From positions 17,387 to 81,386 of the forward strand of contig CAJXNY010000025.1 in NCBI GenBank assembly GCA_913057435.1: a DNA stretch of 64,000 nucleotides. The letters run 5' to 3'. Position numbers and translations under genes: made by a program. Positions 9,860 through 19,887 of the stretch are shown here, piece by piece. The DNA is from an uncultured Oceanospirillaceae bacterium (GTDB lineage Bacteria > Pseudomonadota > Gammaproteobacteria > Pseudomonadales > Balneatricaceae). Each line of letters starts with the position of its first letter. Within the stretch, counting starts at the first letter, position 1. The notes under the pieces were generated by a model. The model was not told the DNA's origin, searched no databases, and was given only the letters and a program-made list of their open reading frames with translations.

Positions 9860-10606
9860 TCAGTCAGCCGTGTCTGCCGGCTCCGAATTTTCCGGGCCTA
9901 ACAGCTGCCGTAACCGTTCAGCCACCTGCCTATAAGCGACGACGACACCACTGTCACCCTGGCGAAACAGATCTTTGTCCAGTTTGGCCCCGCTTGCTTT
10001 GTCACGTAACCGGCAGCTGTCCGGGGTAAACTCGTCCCCCAGTAGCAAAGCGCCCTGATACACACCAAATTCAAGCTTGAAGTCCACCAGCTCGATCCCC
10101 GCCCGATCAAACAGCGCCGTCAGGGTCCGGTTCGCCAGATGGCAGTATTCGATCATCGCGTCGACCTGCTCCTGGCTGGCCCAGCCAAAAGTGGCGATAT
10201 GGTGCCGATTGATCAACGGATCGCCCAGCTCATCATTTTTCAGAAACATCTCAAACGTGGCCGGTTGTAACAGCTGATCACTGGGCACCCCCAGCCGTCG
10301 ACAAATCGAGCCGGTGGCTCGGTTACGGATCACACATTCGATAGGCAACATCGTCAGCGCCTTTACCACCGATGCCTGCTCACTCTGGTGCTGCTGGAAG
10401 TGTGTTGGCAATCCATAACGTTGCAGCTGCTCCATAATCAGTGCGTTAATCTGGTTATTTACCGCCCCCTTACCACTGAGTTGAGCGGTACGCCGTCCCT
10501 CAAACGCGGTTGCTTCGTCCCGAAATTCAAGGATTAGTCGATCCGGGTTATCCGTACGATAAAGCGTTTTCTCTTTACCCTGATAAAACACATCCGTTTT
10601 CAACAT
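9860..10606 (-). CDS. purC: Phosphoribosylaminoimidazole-succinocarboxamide synthase (short type)
   Basis: PurC joins aspartate to CAIR in purine synthesis. The 248-residue product matches the E. coli-type enzyme: YQGKEKTLYRTDNPD at the start (the nucleotide-binding loop), VVKALTMLPIECVIRNRATGS, GIELVDFKLEFG and LGDEFTPDSCRLRDK. Its place downstream of dapA and bamC is the conserved gammaproteobacterial arrangement. ATG 10606 has an excellent ribosome site (GGGGGAAAG). A second, longer purC paralogue lies at 30501-31604. Confidence 0.95.
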   Translation of the reverse strand: MLKTDVFYQGKEKTLYRTDNPDRLILEFRDEATAFEGRRTAQLSGKGAVNNQINALIMEQLQRYGLPTHFQQHQSEQASVVKALTMLPIECVIRNRATGSICRRLGVPSDQLLQPATFEMFLKNDELGDPLINRHHIATFGWASQEQVDAMIEYCHLANRTLTALFDRAGIELVDFKLEFGVYQGALLLGDEFTPDSCRLRDKASGAKLDKDLFRQGDSGVVVAYRQVAERLRQLLGPENSEPADTAD

Positions 10607-10634
10607 CTGCTTTCCCCCATGAGCAAGAAACAGC

Positions 10635-10656
10635 AACGCCGGGCAAGCCCGGCGTT
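10635..10656 (-). terminator. GC-rich hairpin between bamC and purC
   Basis: A perfect 10-base inverted repeat (AACGCCGGGC / GCCCGGCGTT) with almost no loop lies between bamC and purC, about 29 bases before the purC start. On the minus strand the following run is only weakly T-rich, so it may be a weak terminator or an RNA-processing hairpin that separates the two genes. Confidence 0.45.
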
Positions 10657-10690
10657 TGTGATCAGGAGGTCAGCTTGACGCTGTTACAGC

Positions 10691-12115
10691 TCAGCCTTTT
10701 TTCGGCAGCTGCTCCTTGACCTCCCACAACAGTTCTTCAGCGACAATGGCCGGTGCAATCAGCCCCTGATGCGTCAGTACAATCAGGTATACGCCGCTAC
10801 GGGTCCGGTTCAGTTTCAACTGATACTGACCCACATGTTCGAACTTGCCAGTATTCTCGTTATATACGCCATCGTCCTTGTTGTCACCGAAGACATAAAC
10901 AACTTCACCACCAAACCAGATTTTAAAGCCCTTACGCTCCGCCAGACCACCGTCCTCAGGTGGCAGCAAGTCAGTATCGGTAGAACCCGGTGCAGCCTTC
11001 AGAGCCGCCAGTTTCTGCTCAACTGTCTTCGAGCTGTAGCGGATGGCATTCGGGTCATCATTGGCAGAGGTTTCAGCTCCCATTGCGCGGTCCAGAAAGC
11101 TGGTGCTCAGCGTGATCTCACCACGATCGGAGTGAAGCCAGTCAAAGAAGCCCTGCTCCTGGGTCTCTTCAAACGGCGTTGAGGTGGTGTAAGTCATGTA
11201 GAAGATGCCCATCTTCTGATCACGGGTACCCACATCCATTGCGGCTTTATCCAGCGCGACAGACAGCTGCTGCCATACGGTATCGATAGAGCCGTCCAGT
11301 CGTAATACCGGGTTACCGCGCGAGTCACGACCGAGCTGACTGGAGACATTCACTTTGTCGCGCAGAGCCACCAGACTGGTAGCATCGCGATCACCACTGG
11401 CCTTGCTCAGGTAACGCAGCATCTCGAACATCATGTCCGTTTTATAGCTGACATCCTGGGACTGCTCATCCCAGTTCACCGCACTGACCTGCTGATCCGC
11501 CGGGAATTTCACGTGGCGCATTTTGATTGAAGTACGCGCAGTATCGTTCGGGTCAGGACGCAGATCAACGCGCAATTTATCCCGGCTTGGTCCCTTATCA
11601 TCGCTGAAGGTCAAACGTTTGATCCAGCTATCAATCATGCTCAGCTCAGCCCCGGAGCGCTCCATCCACTGGGTTTCCATCACCCCGGACTGCGGGTCAG
11701 ACTTGGCAACTTCGATGCCATTAAACGCCCAGAATTCCTGTAGTTTGACCCAGACATCGCCAATGGACTCATCCACGACAATCACTTTGTCATGACTATC
11801 AGTCGTATCACGTGCAAGGTTCACTTTCTCATTACCACTATCGGCATAGAAGAACTCAGGCCGCGGCACCACGAAACCACCGGTACGCTGCTCACTCGCA
11901 GTTTCGCCAATAGCCGGAATTTCCAGCTGATTCGGCACATTTTTAGCGCGTAAATGCGGCGGTATCACCAGCGATTCGTGCTGCTGGGCAGCCTGATAAT
12001 CCAGAGAGCGGTCATAAATCAGACCATCCGGTCCGTACACCGGGTTATCGGTCAACACGCCACAACCGGTCAGGGAAAGCGCAGCCAGCGCGGTACCATA
12101 AATTCGTTTAGTCAT
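10691..12115 (-). CDS. bamC: Outer membrane assembly lipoprotein BamC
   Basis: BamC is a lipoprotein of the BamABCDE outer-membrane protein insertion complex. The 474-residue product has a lipoprotein signal with lipobox LTGC (Cys18), then the BamC opening NPVYGPDGLIYDRSLDYQ that contacts BamD. Two helix-grip domains follow (VVDESIGDVWVKLQEFW near residue 115 and LRLDGSIDTVWQQLSVAL near 275). It is much longer than E. coli BamC (about 344), with extra acidic and low-complexity sequence between the domains and near the C terminus. It starts 16 bases after dapA, so the two form an operon. Confidence 0.92.
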   Translation of the reverse strand: MTKRIYGTALAALSLTGCGVLTDNPVYGPDGLIYDRSLDYQAAQQHESLVIPPHLRAKNVPNQLEIPAIGETASEQRTGGFVVPRPEFFYADSGNEKVNLARDTTDSHDKVIVVDESIGDVWVKLQEFWAFNGIEVAKSDPQSGVMETQWMERSGAELSMIDSWIKRLTFSDDKGPSRDKLRVDLRPDPNDTARTSIKMRHVKFPADQQVSAVNWDEQSQDVSYKTDMMFEMLRYLSKASGDRDATSLVALRDKVNVSSQLGRDSRGNPVLRLDGSIDTVWQQLSVALDKAAMDVGTRDQKMGIFYMTYTTSTPFEETQEQGFFDWLHSDRGEITLSTSFLDRAMGAETSANDDPNAIRYSSKTVEQKLAALKAAPGSTDTDLLPPEDGGLAERKGFKIWFGGEVVYVFGDNKDDGVYNENTGKFEHVGQYQLKLNRTRSGVYLIVLTHQGLIAPAIVAEELLWEVKEQLPKKG

Positions 12116-12131
12116 ATCAGTCTGTGGCCCT

Positions 12132-13007
12132 TCAGATTACGTCGGCCGCACGCAGTGCGTCGCGGACCACCTGGTGAAACGGTGCTGACAATGGTGTCAG
12201 CGGCAAGCGGATACCGGTATCCATCAGATTCATCTCGCTCAACGCCCACTTCACCGGAATCGGGTTGGCTTCAACAAACAGCTTTTCATGCACCGGCAAC
12301 AGCTTTTGATTCAGTGCTCGCGCCTCATCCACCTTTCCTGCCATCGCCAGCTGGCACAACTGTGCCATTTCAGCTGGCGCTACATTTGCCGTTACCGAAA
12401 CGTTGCCCTTACCACCCAGCAGCATAAGCTCTGTGGCCGTCGCATCATCACCGGAGTAGACTGCAAAATCCGCAGGTAGCCGCTGGATCAGTTCACGGGC
12501 GCGTTCCAGATCACCGGTCGCTTCTTTAATCGCCACGATATTTGAAATTTCGGCCAGACGAACAACGGTATCTGGCAGCATGTCACAGGCAGTCCGGCCT
12601 GGCACATTGTAAAGAATCTGATCAATATCAACGGCTTCGGCGATTGCCTTATGATGCAGAAACAGCCCTTCCTGAGTCGGCTTGTTATAATACGGCGTCA
12701 CCAGCAGGCAGGCGTCAGCTCCCGCCGCTTTTGCCTCACCGGTCAGCTCGATCGCTTCAGCAGTACTATTGGCGCCCGTACCGGCAATCACCTTCACACG
12801 CCCATTAACAACATCAACCACCCGCTTGATTACAGCGCAGTGCTCTTTGCAATCCAGTGTCGCGGACTCGCCTGTGGTGCCAACCGCCACAATCGCATCT
12901 GTGCCTTTAGCCACATGCATCTCGGTCAGTCGATCCAGCGCGACCCAGTCGATCTCACCACCAGCGTTCATTGGGGTGACAAGCGCAACTATGCTGCCAG
13001 TAATCAT
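12132..13007 (-). CDS. dapA: 4-hydroxy-tetrahydrodipicolinate synthase
   Basis: DapA condenses pyruvate with aspartate semialdehyde in lysine and diaminopimelate synthesis. The 291-residue (beta/alpha)8 protein opens with [13 protein letters not shown] and has GTTGESATL, the substrate tyrosine in [10 protein letters not shown] and the Schiff-base lysine in [13 protein letters not shown] 13007 is chosen because it matches the family N terminus and has GGAG 8 bases upstream; the 26 codons upstream do not look like DapA. It leads the dapA-bamC(-purC) cluster and is divergent from bcp. Confidence 0.97.
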   Translation of the reverse strand: MITGSIVALVTPMNAGGEIDWVALDRLTEMHVAKGTDAIVAVGTTGESATLDCKEHCAVIKRVVDVVNGRVKVIAGTGANSTAEAIELTGEAKAAGADACLLVTPYYNKPTQEGLFLHHKAIAEAVDIDQILYNVPGRTACDMLPDTVVRLAEISNIVAIKEATGDLERARELIQRLPADFAVYSGDDATATELMLLGGKGNVSVTANVAPAEMAQLCQLAMAGKVDEARALNQKLLPVHEKLFVEANPIPVKWALSEMNLMDTGIRLPLTPLSAPFHQVVRDALRAADVI

Positions 13008-13248
13008 CGTTTTCTCCGTCGAGGGTATGGTGAAGATCACGCCGCAAGGACAACCAGCTGTTGCAGTGGCAGTCGCGTCTTCCATTCCAGAAATCTGTTA
13101 TCGTACTGTCATCGTACTAAAGGGCTGATATTCTAAACGAAATCGCCTTGCGATGAGTAGCCACACAACCGGGTGAAGCAAATCAGATGAAATATGTACT
13201 GCATTAACCGCAGACTGACTGCCACCCGATACTGATCAGGATTATTGC

Positions 13249-13722
13249 ATGACCACTGTTGCGTTGAATGAAGCCGTTGCCGACTTTTCCGCCGCTGCCA
13301 CCAGCGACCAAACCATCACCCTGTCTGAACTCAAAGGCAAAAATGTGGTGATCTACTTTTACCCCAAAGACAGCACTCCAGGTTGTACGACCGAAGGGCA
13401 GAACTTCCGTGACCTTATCGATCAGTTTGAAGCGGCTGACACGGTGATTTTTGGTGTATCCCGCGATGGCCTGCGCGCCCATGAAAACTTTAAAGCCAAG
13501 CAGAGCTTTCCGTTCGAACTGATCAGCGACAAAGAAGAAGAGCTATGCAAGCAGTTTGATGTGATCAAGCTGAAGAAAAACTATGGCCGTGAGTACATGG
13601 GCATCGATCGCTCAACCTTCCTGATTGATCGCCAGGGTGTGCTGCGCCAGGAATGGCGTACCGTGAAAGTGAAAGGCCATGTCGATGAAGTACTCGCTGC
13701 AGTGCAGGCACTGAACGGCTGA
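13249..13722 (+). CDS. bcp: Peroxiredoxin of the BCP/PrxQ family
   Basis: The 157-residue cytoplasmic thiol peroxidase reduces hydrogen peroxide and organic peroxides using thioredoxin. The peroxidatic Cys46 is in DSTPGCTTEGQNFRDL. The resolving Cys found five residues later in E. coli BCP is Gln51 here, so this is a 1-Cys-like or atypical member; another Cys near residue 103 (EELCKQF) is the only visible alternative. It is divergent from dapA. A direct repeat ATCGTACT (13100-13107 and 13111-13118) sits in the shared upstream region. Confidence 0.92.
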   Translation: MTTVALNEAVADFSAAATSDQTITLSELKGKNVVIYFYPKDSTPGCTTEGQNFRDLIDQFEAADTVIFGVSRDGLRAHENFKAKQSFPFELISDKEEELCKQFDVIKLKKNYGREYMGIDRSTFLIDRQGVLRQEWRTVKVKGHVDEVLAAVQALNG

Positions 13723-13744
13723 GCAATACCGTACCTGAGATAAT

Positions 13745-13772
13745 AAAAATGGGGCCTGCGGGCCCCATTTTT
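13745..13772. terminator. Bidirectional terminator between bcp and nadA
   Basis: A perfect 11-base stem (AAAATGGGGCC / GGCCCCATTTT) with a TGCG loop lies between the convergent bcp and nadA genes. It has A and T runs on the two sides, so it can end transcription in both directions. Confidence 0.88.
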
Positions 13773-13792
13773 GTATCCGCTACCTGCAGTGT

Positions 13793-14839
13793 TTACTGCT
13801 GAGCATTAAAATCCAGCATCCGCTGTAGTGGCTTACGCGCATCTTCGATCAACGCGGCATCAACATGCACTTCCTGGTCGCCAGTTTCCAGCACGTGTAA
13901 CAGGTTTTCCAGTCCATTCATCGCCATCCATGGGCAGTGCGCACAACTCCGGCACGTGGCACCACTACCACCGGTTGGCGCTGCAATAAACTCTTTGCCC
14001 GGTGCCGCCTGGCGCATCTTGTAGAAAATTCCACGATCAGTCGCTACGATAAATTGCTTATTCGGCAGCTCCTGCGCCGCCTTAATCAGCTGGCTGGTCG
14101 AGCCCACCGCGTCCGCCAGCTCCACCATAGAGGCAGGTGATTCCGGGTGAACCAGCAACGCTGCATCCGGGTAGACCTTACGCATGTCGTGCACGCCTTT
14201 GGCCCGGAACTCGTCATGGACGATACACATACCGTCCCACATCAGCATCTCGACACCGCTTTCACGCTGTACATAAGAGCCCAGGTGCTTATCCGGCGCC
14301 CAGATGATCTTCTTGCCCTCATCAGCCAGATGCTCAGCAACCTTCAGGGCGATGCTGGACGTTACGACCCAGTCAGCACGCGCCTTAACAGCAGCAGATG
14401 TATTGGCATAAACCACCACCTCGTGGTCTGGATGGGCGTCACAAAAGGCGCTGAATTCCTCCACCGGACAACCAATATCCAGTGAACAGGTCGCCTCCAG
14501 AGTCGGCATCAGAATACGTTTTTCAGGACTGAGAATTTTCGCGGTTTCGCCCATAAAGCGGACGCCAGCCACAATCAGTGTGGATGCCGGGTGGTTAGCA
14601 CCAAAACGTGCCATCTCCAGCGAATCAGACACACAACCGCCGGTTTCATCCGCCAGCTCCTGCATCACGTCGTCGGTGTAGTAGTGCGCAACCAGACAGG
14701 CATCTTTCTCTTTAAGCAGCTGCTTGATGCGCGCTTTATAGTCAGCAATGACCTCTGCACTCATCTGCGACGGCAGATGCTCGTTAGCAAAATGCTCCTG
14801 TATCAGGACGCGATCCGAGATTTCTTTTTTATTGAGCAT
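13793..14839 (-). CDS. nadA: Quinolinate synthase
   Basis: NadA is a [4Fe-4S] enzyme that makes quinolinate from iminoaspartate and dihydroxyacetone phosphate in NAD synthesis. The 348-residue product has the three cluster cysteines in the expected contexts: [24 protein letters not shown] and [33 protein letters not shown] and APDKHLG are also typical. The ATG at 14839 is chosen over longer options because it gives [10 protein letters not shown], close to the normal length. Upstream lies tRNA-Lys, as in other gammaproteobacteria where nadA follows the pal-cpoB-tRNA block. Nothing further is seen in 14840-15101. Confidence 0.96.
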   Translation of the reverse strand: MLNKKEISDRVLIQEHFANEHLPSQMSAEVIADYKARIKQLLKEKDACLVAHYYTDDVMQELADETGGCVSDSLEMARFGANHPASTLIVAGVRFMGETAKILSPEKRILMPTLEATCSLDIGCPVEEFSAFCDAHPDHEVVVYANTSAAVKARADWVVTSSIALKVAEHLADEGKKIIWAPDKHLGSYVQRESGVEMLMWDGMCIVHDEFRAKGVHDMRKVYPDAALLVHPESPASMVELADAVGSTSQLIKAAQELPNKQFIVATDRGIFYKMRQAAPGKEFIAAPTGGSGATCRSCAHCPWMAMNGLENLLHVLETGDQEVHVDAALIEDARKPLQRMLDFNAQQ

Positions 14840-15101
14840 GGACCTGCACGATCTATCGAGGGAACACCTTATCCCATCCGGTGAGAGAGCCCGTAAGCTC
14901 GCTGTAGAGGCCACCGTGAAAAGGAGTCAGGATTCCAAAATTACAAGCACTTAACGCTGCACATAAACGCACAACTCAATAGAGGCACGCAAGGGCAGCG
15001 AAAAAACTGAGGGCAAAATTGTACCATACTTCAGCTATGCCACGATGGCTTGTGAGCTGCGCTGATAACCAGGTGAATGGATAACCGACAAAGCAGAAAC
15101 A

Positions 15102-15130
15102 GAAAAGGCGCATCAAAGATGCGCCTTTTC
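15102..15130 (-). terminator. Terminator after tRNA-Lys
   Basis: A perfect 13-base inverted repeat (GAAAAGGCGCATC / GATGCGCCTTTTC) with a 3-base loop starts 9 bases beyond the tRNA CCA end. On the minus strand the stem ends in a CCTTTTC run, consistent with an intrinsic terminator for the tRNA transcript. Confidence 0.8.
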
Positions 15131-15138
15131 CTAAAATC

Positions 15139-15214
15139 TGGTGGGTCGTATAGGATTCGAACCTATGACCAATTGGTTAAAAGCCAACTGCTCTACCAAC
15201 TGAGCTAACGACCC
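15139..15214 (-). tRNA. tRNA-Lys (anticodon TTT), CCA encoded
   Basis: The minus strand begins GGGTCGTTAGCTCAGTTGGT and ends ACGACCCACCA, giving a 76-base cloverleaf with a 7-bp acceptor stem, a T arm (TTCGAATCC) and an anticodon loop CTTTTAA with TTT at the centre. The 3' CCA is encoded. It lies between queC and nadA. Confidence 0.97.
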
Positions 15215-15233
15215 GCCCCGGCGAGGAGTGCGT

Positions 15234-15261
15234 ATATTACGGATTATTTACTGTAATGCAA
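15234..15261 (-). promoter_or_regulatory. Sigma-70-like promoter of tRNA-Lys
   Basis: On the minus strand TTGCAT (15256-15261) and TAATAT (15234-15239) are separated by 16 bases, and the -10 ends 20 bases before the mature tRNA 5' end. Spacing and sequence fit a sigma-70 promoter. Confidence 0.7.
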
Positions 15262-15277
15262 CAGTATTATTGAATAA

Positions 15278-15967
15278 TTATATGTAACGGGTTGGATCAG
15301 TCATAACAGCGTCATCAAAGCCCTGTTTTCGCAGACGACAACTGTCACACACCGCGCAAGCACGACCCTGGTCATCCGCCTGGTAACAGGAGACGGTCAT
15401 CGAGTAATCGACCCCCAGCTCAGTACCCCGCTGGATAATCTGTGCCTTGGTCAGATCGATCAACGGCGTTTCAATGGTAATCGGCCGACCCGTGACACCC
15501 GCCTTGGTTGCCAGGTTCGCCATTGTTTCAAAGGCTGCAATAAACTCAGGCCGGCAGTCCGGGTAACCGGAATAATCAACCGCATTGACGCCAATAAAGA
15601 TCGCACTGGCCTCCAACACTTCGGCCCAGCCCAGCGCCAACGATAAAAAGACGGTATTACGCGCAGGCACATAGGTCACCGGAATAGCACCATCGCTACT
15701 ATCTTCTTCCGGCATTGCCATACTATGGTCCGTCAGCGCGGAGCCACCAATATCTTCCAGATGATTGAGGCGGATAATCCGGTGTTCTGCCACACCCTGT
15801 TGATGTGCAATCGCGCGCGCAGCATTCAGTTCAGTGACTGAGCGCTGGCCATAATCAAAGCTGAGCACATAGCATTGGTAACCACGCGCAGCTGCATCAG
15901 CCAGCGCGGTAGCAGAATCGAGCCCACCGGAAAGCAACACCACAGCTTTAGGTGCTGTTTCACTCAT
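15278..15967 (-). CDS. queC: 7-cyano-7-deazaguanine synthase QueC
   Basis: QueC converts carboxydeazaguanine to preQ0 with ATP and ammonia, in the queuosine pathway for tRNA wobble modification. The 229-residue product has the PP-loop SGGLDSAT near the N terminus, SFDYGQRS, and a C-terminal zinc site built from [20 protein letters not shown]. It follows cpoB after 19 bases and probably belongs to the tol-pal operon transcript. In Pseudomonas, queE sits between cpoB and queC; no queE is present here. Confidence 0.97.
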   Translation of the reverse strand: MSETAPKAVVLLSGGLDSATALADAAARGYQCYVLSFDYGQRSVTELNAARAIAHQQGVAEHRIIRLNHLEDIGGSALTDHSMAMPEEDSSDGAIPVTYVPARNTVFLSLALGWAEVLEASAIFIGVNAVDYSGYPDCRPEFIAAFETMANLATKAGVTGRPITIETPLIDLTKAQIIQRGTELGVDYSMTVSCYQADDQGRACAVCDSCRLRKQGFDDAVMTDPTRYI

Positions 15968-15986
15968 TGTTAGCTCCAGTTGAGTA

Positions 15987-16895
15987 TTACTGAGGTTTGA
16001 AGTCTCGCGCCAGACGGGCAGCAGATGACTTCGGATAATTCTTCAGCACAAGATCCATATATTCGGCCGACTTTGCTTTGTCGCCCAGTTCATAATAAAC
16101 CTTGCCCAGTTTGTAGGCAGCATCAGCCGCTTTGCGGTGACCAGCAAATAACGCAACCACCTGACTGAAGGCATCACGAGACTTTTCCAGCTGCTGTTGC
16201 GCAAGATAGATCTCACCCAGCCAGTAATGCGCATTCGCGACCCGCTCACTGTCGGGGAAGTCTGTAGTAAATGCTGTAAATGCCACGACCGCTTCATCAT
16301 AGGCCCGCTTACGGACCAGAGAAAACGCCGCCTGATAGGCTTTCAGATCACCTCCGCTGGCAGACGCAGGCTTAGCCACAGATGGCTTAGAAGCCGTTGA
16401 GGCCGGTGCTGGTGGTATCGTCGACGCTGGGGAAGTTGCCGTTGCGGGTACCGATGCAGAAGACGCACCTGCATCGGCTGCAGGACGGCGACTGATTGGC
16501 CGGGCAGTACTCTTACCTGCCGAGTCACTCATCAAATAACTGATACGGCGATCAAGATCTCGGTAGCGGTCTCGCTGCTGCTCCTCCATCCGCTGTATTT
16601 TACGCGTCTGGGATTCGAGCTGGCCTCGCAAATTGCGGACTTCATCCTGCAACTGCTGCAGCAACACGATCATATCGGAGTTACTGTTACGACCATAACT
16701 AGACTGCGTACCTGAATCGGTCGCCTGAATAGTGAGTTCCGAAACCCCATCCACCACAGGTTGCGACGGTAAGGCACGGACCGTATTACGAGCTGGCGCT
16801 TCTCCCAGCTCAATCACAGGAACATCCTGTGCAACAACACCAGTGCTTGCAAGAAGCACCAGTGTTGTCAGCAGTGTGCGCGAGAAGTAGGCCAT
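15987..16895 (-). CDS. cpoB: Cell division coordinator CpoB (YbgF)
   Basis: CpoB is a periplasmic protein that links peptidoglycan synthesis by PBP1B with Tol-driven outer-membrane constriction. The 302-residue product has a Sec signal ([20 protein letters not shown], cut near VAQ), a trimerising coiled coil at about residues 78-120 ([19 protein letters not shown]), a Pro/Ala/Ser-rich linker, and C-terminal TPR repeats ([44 protein letters not shown]). It begins 4 bases after pal, as in other tol-pal operons. Confidence 0.95.
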   Translation of the reverse strand: MAYFSRTLLTTLVLLASTGVVAQDVPVIELGEAPARNTVRALPSQPVVDGVSELTIQATDSGTQSSYGRNSNSDMIVLLQQLQDEVRNLRGQLESQTRKIQRMEEQQRDRYRDLDRRISYLMSDSAGKSTARPISRRPAADAGASSASVPATATSPASTIPPAPASTASKPSVAKPASASGGDLKAYQAAFSLVRKRAYDEAVVAFTAFTTDFPDSERVANAHYWLGEIYLAQQQLEKSRDAFSQVVALFAGHRKAADAAYKLGKVYYELGDKAKSAEYMDLVLKNYPKSSAARLARDFKPQ

Positions 16896-16899
16896 AAAA

Positions 16900-17436
16900 T
16901 TAGCGTACGTAGCTCAGCTCCACACGACGATTCTCCGCCTGGGACTCAGCGTTATGACCCATAACAGCTGGTTTCTCTTCACCGTAGCTTACGGCTTCGA
17001 TCTGCGCTGGAGCAACACCGTTCACCTGCAGGAAACGCGCAACTGCCTGGGCACGACGTTCGCCCAGTGCCATGTTGTATTCACGTGTACCACGCTCATC
17101 TGTATGACCATCCAGACGAACATTTACGTTCGGATTGGATGACAGGTAACGTGCATGACCTTCCAGGTCAGCCATACCATCAGCCTGTACAGTGGATTTA
17201 TCAAAATCAAAGTAGAACACAGTACGCAGGTTAGCCAGGGCTTCCAGCTGCTGCTGTTCCAGAGATTTACCGCTCACACCGCTATCCACACCAACACTCT
17301 GCGTAGCAGCATTGTCAGTCGCGCCATCTGTTGCCGCACTGCCAGTGTCTGTTGTTGTGCCAGTCGTACTACAACCTGCTGCAAATGCAACACTCAGCGC
17401 CAGCGCTGCGGCTTTTGCCACGTTAAAAGCTCGCAT
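16900..17436 (-). CDS. pal: Peptidoglycan-associated lipoprotein Pal
   Basis: Pal anchors the outer membrane to peptidoglycan and is the outer partner of TolB. The 178-residue product has a lipoprotein signal with lipobox AAGC (Cys22), a Thr/Gly/Ala-rich tether, and a C-terminal OmpA-like domain (VFYFDFDKSTVQ, LDGHTDERGTREYNMALGERRAQAV, SYGEEKP) carrying the diaminopimelate-binding Asp and Arg. Upstream of it lies a 111-base gap to tolB, the longest in the operon, so it may also have its own promoter. Confidence 0.97.
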   Translation of the reverse strand: MRAFNVAKAAALALSVAFAAGCSTTGTTTDTGSAATDGATDNAATQSVGVDSGVSGKSLEQQQLEALANLRTVFYFDFDKSTVQADGMADLEGHARYLSSNPNVNVRLDGHTDERGTREYNMALGERRAQAVARFLQVNGVAPAQIEAVSYGEEKPAVMGHNAESQAENRRVELSYVR

Positions 17437-17547
17437 TGATCACTCCTGTCAATATTTTCAATTACATCTTAGCCGCTGAATGCAGCTAAATATGCACGTT
17501 CAGTGAATTTTCGTCATAAATTATAGGCTGCTGCCCTATATTGCAAG

Positions 17548-18852
17548 TTATTGCAGATAAGGCGACCAGGCTGGCTCACGTACATCACCTTCAGATGCTG
17601 GCAGACGGAATTTCACCCGCCCATCCAGACTGACACCGCCGAGCACCCCGCGGGTACCTTCCTGTGTTGCATACAGGATAATACTGCCATTAGGTGCAAT
17701 GGTTGGTGATTCATCCAGGCTGGTTTCTGTCAAAATTTCTACCCGGTCTTTACGCAAGTCCTGCACCGCAATGTGGAAGGTTCCACCAGACTGATGCACC
17801 ATCGCCAGAAAACGGCCATCCTGCGTCAATCTGCCACGGGCATTATAGCGCCCTTCAAATGTCAGTCGGGTTATCTCTCGGCTGGCCAGGTGCACACGGT
17901 AAATCTGCGGTTGCCCACCACGATCTGAGGTAAAGATTAGAGACTGACCATCCGGTGACCAGGAAGGTTCGGTATCGATACCATAGTGGTGTGTTACGCG
18001 TGTTAACTGACGGCGCTGCAGATCCAGCACATACACTTCCGGGTTACCGTCCTTGGAGAGAACAATCGCAAGTTTTTGTCCATCCGGAGACCAGGACGGC
18101 GCTCCATTAAGACCCTTGAACGATTGCACACGCTGCCGCTGACCAGTGGCCAGATCCTGGACATAGATAGAAGGACGGCTGGTTTCAAACGAAACATACG
18201 CCAGCTTCTTACCATCCTTTGACCAGGCCGGTGACATGATCGGTTCACGTGATTCCAGAATAGTACGCGGACGCGCGCCATCGGAGTCAGCCAGCTGCAG
18301 TTTATACCGGTAGCGTTTGTTCCCTAACTGTTTTGCCGTAACATAAACAATTCGGGTGGAGAACGCACCACGCAAACCGGTGAGTTTTTCATACACCATG
18401 TCAGCAATGTAATGGCTAATATCGCGCAAGTTGGCTGAACCTGCGCTGACCTGCTCTGCCAGTAAACGCTGCTCTTTCAGAATATCGTACAGTTCGAATT
18501 CAACGACCACCTGGTCGCCCTTACCTGGTTTGATACGACCAATCAGCACATAGTCTGTGGCAGACACCCGCCAGTCACGGAAGTACATCTGCGCCTGACT
18601 GGAAGGGAAGCTGAGCATGTTCTCACGCTTGACCATTTTAAACAGGCCAGTGCGGGAAAGGTCGTCATTAACAACCTTGGCGACATCTTCCGATAAAGCA
18701 TAACCTCCCTCCCACTTGAACGGCACGATGGCCACCGGGGTTGGCTGGTCGACACCCTGAGTTATCTCAATTGTCAGCTCAGCATGAGCAGACAGCGTTG
18801 TTATCAGACAGGCCGCCATTACAGCCAGCCAGAGCTTGAATATCCTTACCAC
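17548..18852 (-). CDS. tolB: Tol-Pal system translocation protein TolB
   Basis: TolB is a periplasmic six-bladed beta-propeller that links TolA and Pal. The 434-residue product has a signal peptide ending near SAHA, an N-terminal domain ([11 protein letters not shown]) and repeated propeller motifs such as [29 protein letters not shown] and [20 protein letters not shown] chose the GTG at 18852: GGAGG lies 7 bases upstream, and it overlaps the tolA stop by 7 bases, which suggests coupled translation. Confidence 0.96.
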   Translation of the reverse strand: MVRIFKLWLAVMAACLITTLSAHAELTIEITQGVDQPTPVAIVPFKWEGGYALSEDVAKVVNDDLSRTGLFKMVKRENMLSFPSSQAQMYFRDWRVSATDYVLIGRIKPGKGDQVVVEFELYDILKEQRLLAEQVSAGSANLRDISHYIADMVYEKLTGLRGAFSTRIVYVTAKQLGNKRYRYKLQLADSDGARPRTILESREPIMSPAWSKDGKKLAYVSFETSRPSIYVQDLATGQRQRVQSFKGLNGAPSWSPDGQKLAIVLSKDGNPEVYVLDLQRRQLTRVTHHYGIDTEPSWSPDGQSLIFTSDRGGQPQIYRVHLASREITRLTFEGRYNARGRLTQDGRFLAMVHQSGGTFHIAVQDLRKDRVEILTETSLDESPTIAPNGSIILYATQEGTRGVLGGVSLDGRVKFRLPASEGDVREPAWSPYLQ

Positions 18853-19880
18853 CTCAAATCCTCCGGTCGGAAAGTAATATTGAACGTACGATAAAATCGC
18901 TCAAATGCGATCGGGTCAAGTTGCTGAAGCTCAGAGAAACGCTCAGCCCGACGCACCGCATTCTCAGCATCGGCATCAAAACGACTATCTCCACTGGAGC
19001 GGGCAACATACACATTATCGACCTCACCGGTCGATAACAGTTGCACGGTAATTGTTACCTGCATCCCATTGCGCGCTGTCGCAGAGCGACGCCAGTTACG
19101 GGTAATCAGATCACGTATGTAACCTTCAAAGCTGGCAGCGGCCTGCTCACGATCAGCATCACGAGCAGCGGCTTCTTCAGCAGCGGCAGCCTCTGCAGCA
19201 GCAACCAGTGCGCTTTCACGCGCTTGCCGGGCCTTCTCTGCTTTCTGACGAGCAAGCTCTGCCTGACGCTTACGCTCAGCCTCAGATTTTTTCCGTTCCG
19301 CTTCCTTTCTGGCCAGCGCCTGCTGCTGCTTTTTATCCGTTTCAGCCTTACGCTTCTTCGCCAGCTCTGCATCCTGCTTGCGTTTACGCTCATCAGCTAC
19401 TTTACGCTGTTTGTCAGCCTCGGCTTTTTTCTTCGCAACAATAGCCTGCTGCCGCTTTTTCTCCGCTGCCTTTTTCTTCGCTACTTCCTGCTTACGCTTT
19501 TTCTCGGCGACCGCTTTCTTCTTCGCTATCGCCTGCTTACGCCTAGCCTCGTCGGCCGATTTTTTCTTTGCCGCCAGCGCCTTTTTCTCAGCCTGTTTGC
19601 GTTTGTACGCATCCGATTTTTTCTGTTTTGCCAGCGCATCCTGACGCTTTTTCTCAGCTTTGCGCTGGGCATCATTTTTCTTACGCGCTTCATCGGCTTT
19701 ACGCACGTTGTCTTTTTTAGCGTTATACGCTTTAAGGTCAACCATTTGCGCCTGTACATGGCGCGGCACACTCTTATGCTCTTTTTCCTGTTCGAACCAG
19801 GTATGAGACATCAAAAAGAGCACACCGCCATGGAGCACCAGAGCCAGTAAAGCGGGGACGATATAACTGCGCCACTGCAT
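18846..19880 (-). CDS. tolA: Cell envelope integrity inner membrane protein TolA
   Basis: TolA is the energy-transmitting rod of the Tol system. The 344-residue product has one N-terminal membrane helix ([17 protein letters not shown]), a very long Lys/Ala/Arg/Glu-rich helical stalk (about residues 50-245), and the TolA C-terminal domain that binds TolB and colicins ([41 protein letters not shown]). The stalk is compositionally biased, and its antisense strand therefore contains a long Phe/Leu-rich open frame that is not a gene. Confidence 0.96.
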   Translation of the reverse strand: MQWRSYIVPALLALVLHGGVLFLMSHTWFEQEKEHKSVPRHVQAQMVDLKAYNAKKDNVRKADEARKKNDAQRKAEKKRQDALAKQKKSDAYKRKQAEKKALAAKKKSADEARRKQAIAKKKAVAEKKRKQEVAKKKAAEKKRQQAIVAKKKAEADKQRKVADERKRKQDAELAKKRKAETDKKQQQALARKEAERKKSEAERKRQAELARQKAEKARQARESALVAAAEAAAAEEAAARDADREQAAASFEGYIRDLITRNWRRSATARNGMQVTITVQLLSTGEVDNVYVARSSGDSRFDADAENAVRRAERFSELQQLDPIAFERFYRTFNITFRPEDLRW

Positions 19881-19887
19881 AATCGCC

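Noticed and set aside
19041..19850. Long Phe/Leu-rich open frame on the plus strand
   Set aside because: It is the antisense of the Lys/Ala-rich stalk of TolA, which leaves a stop-free opposite strand. No ribosome site or family match.
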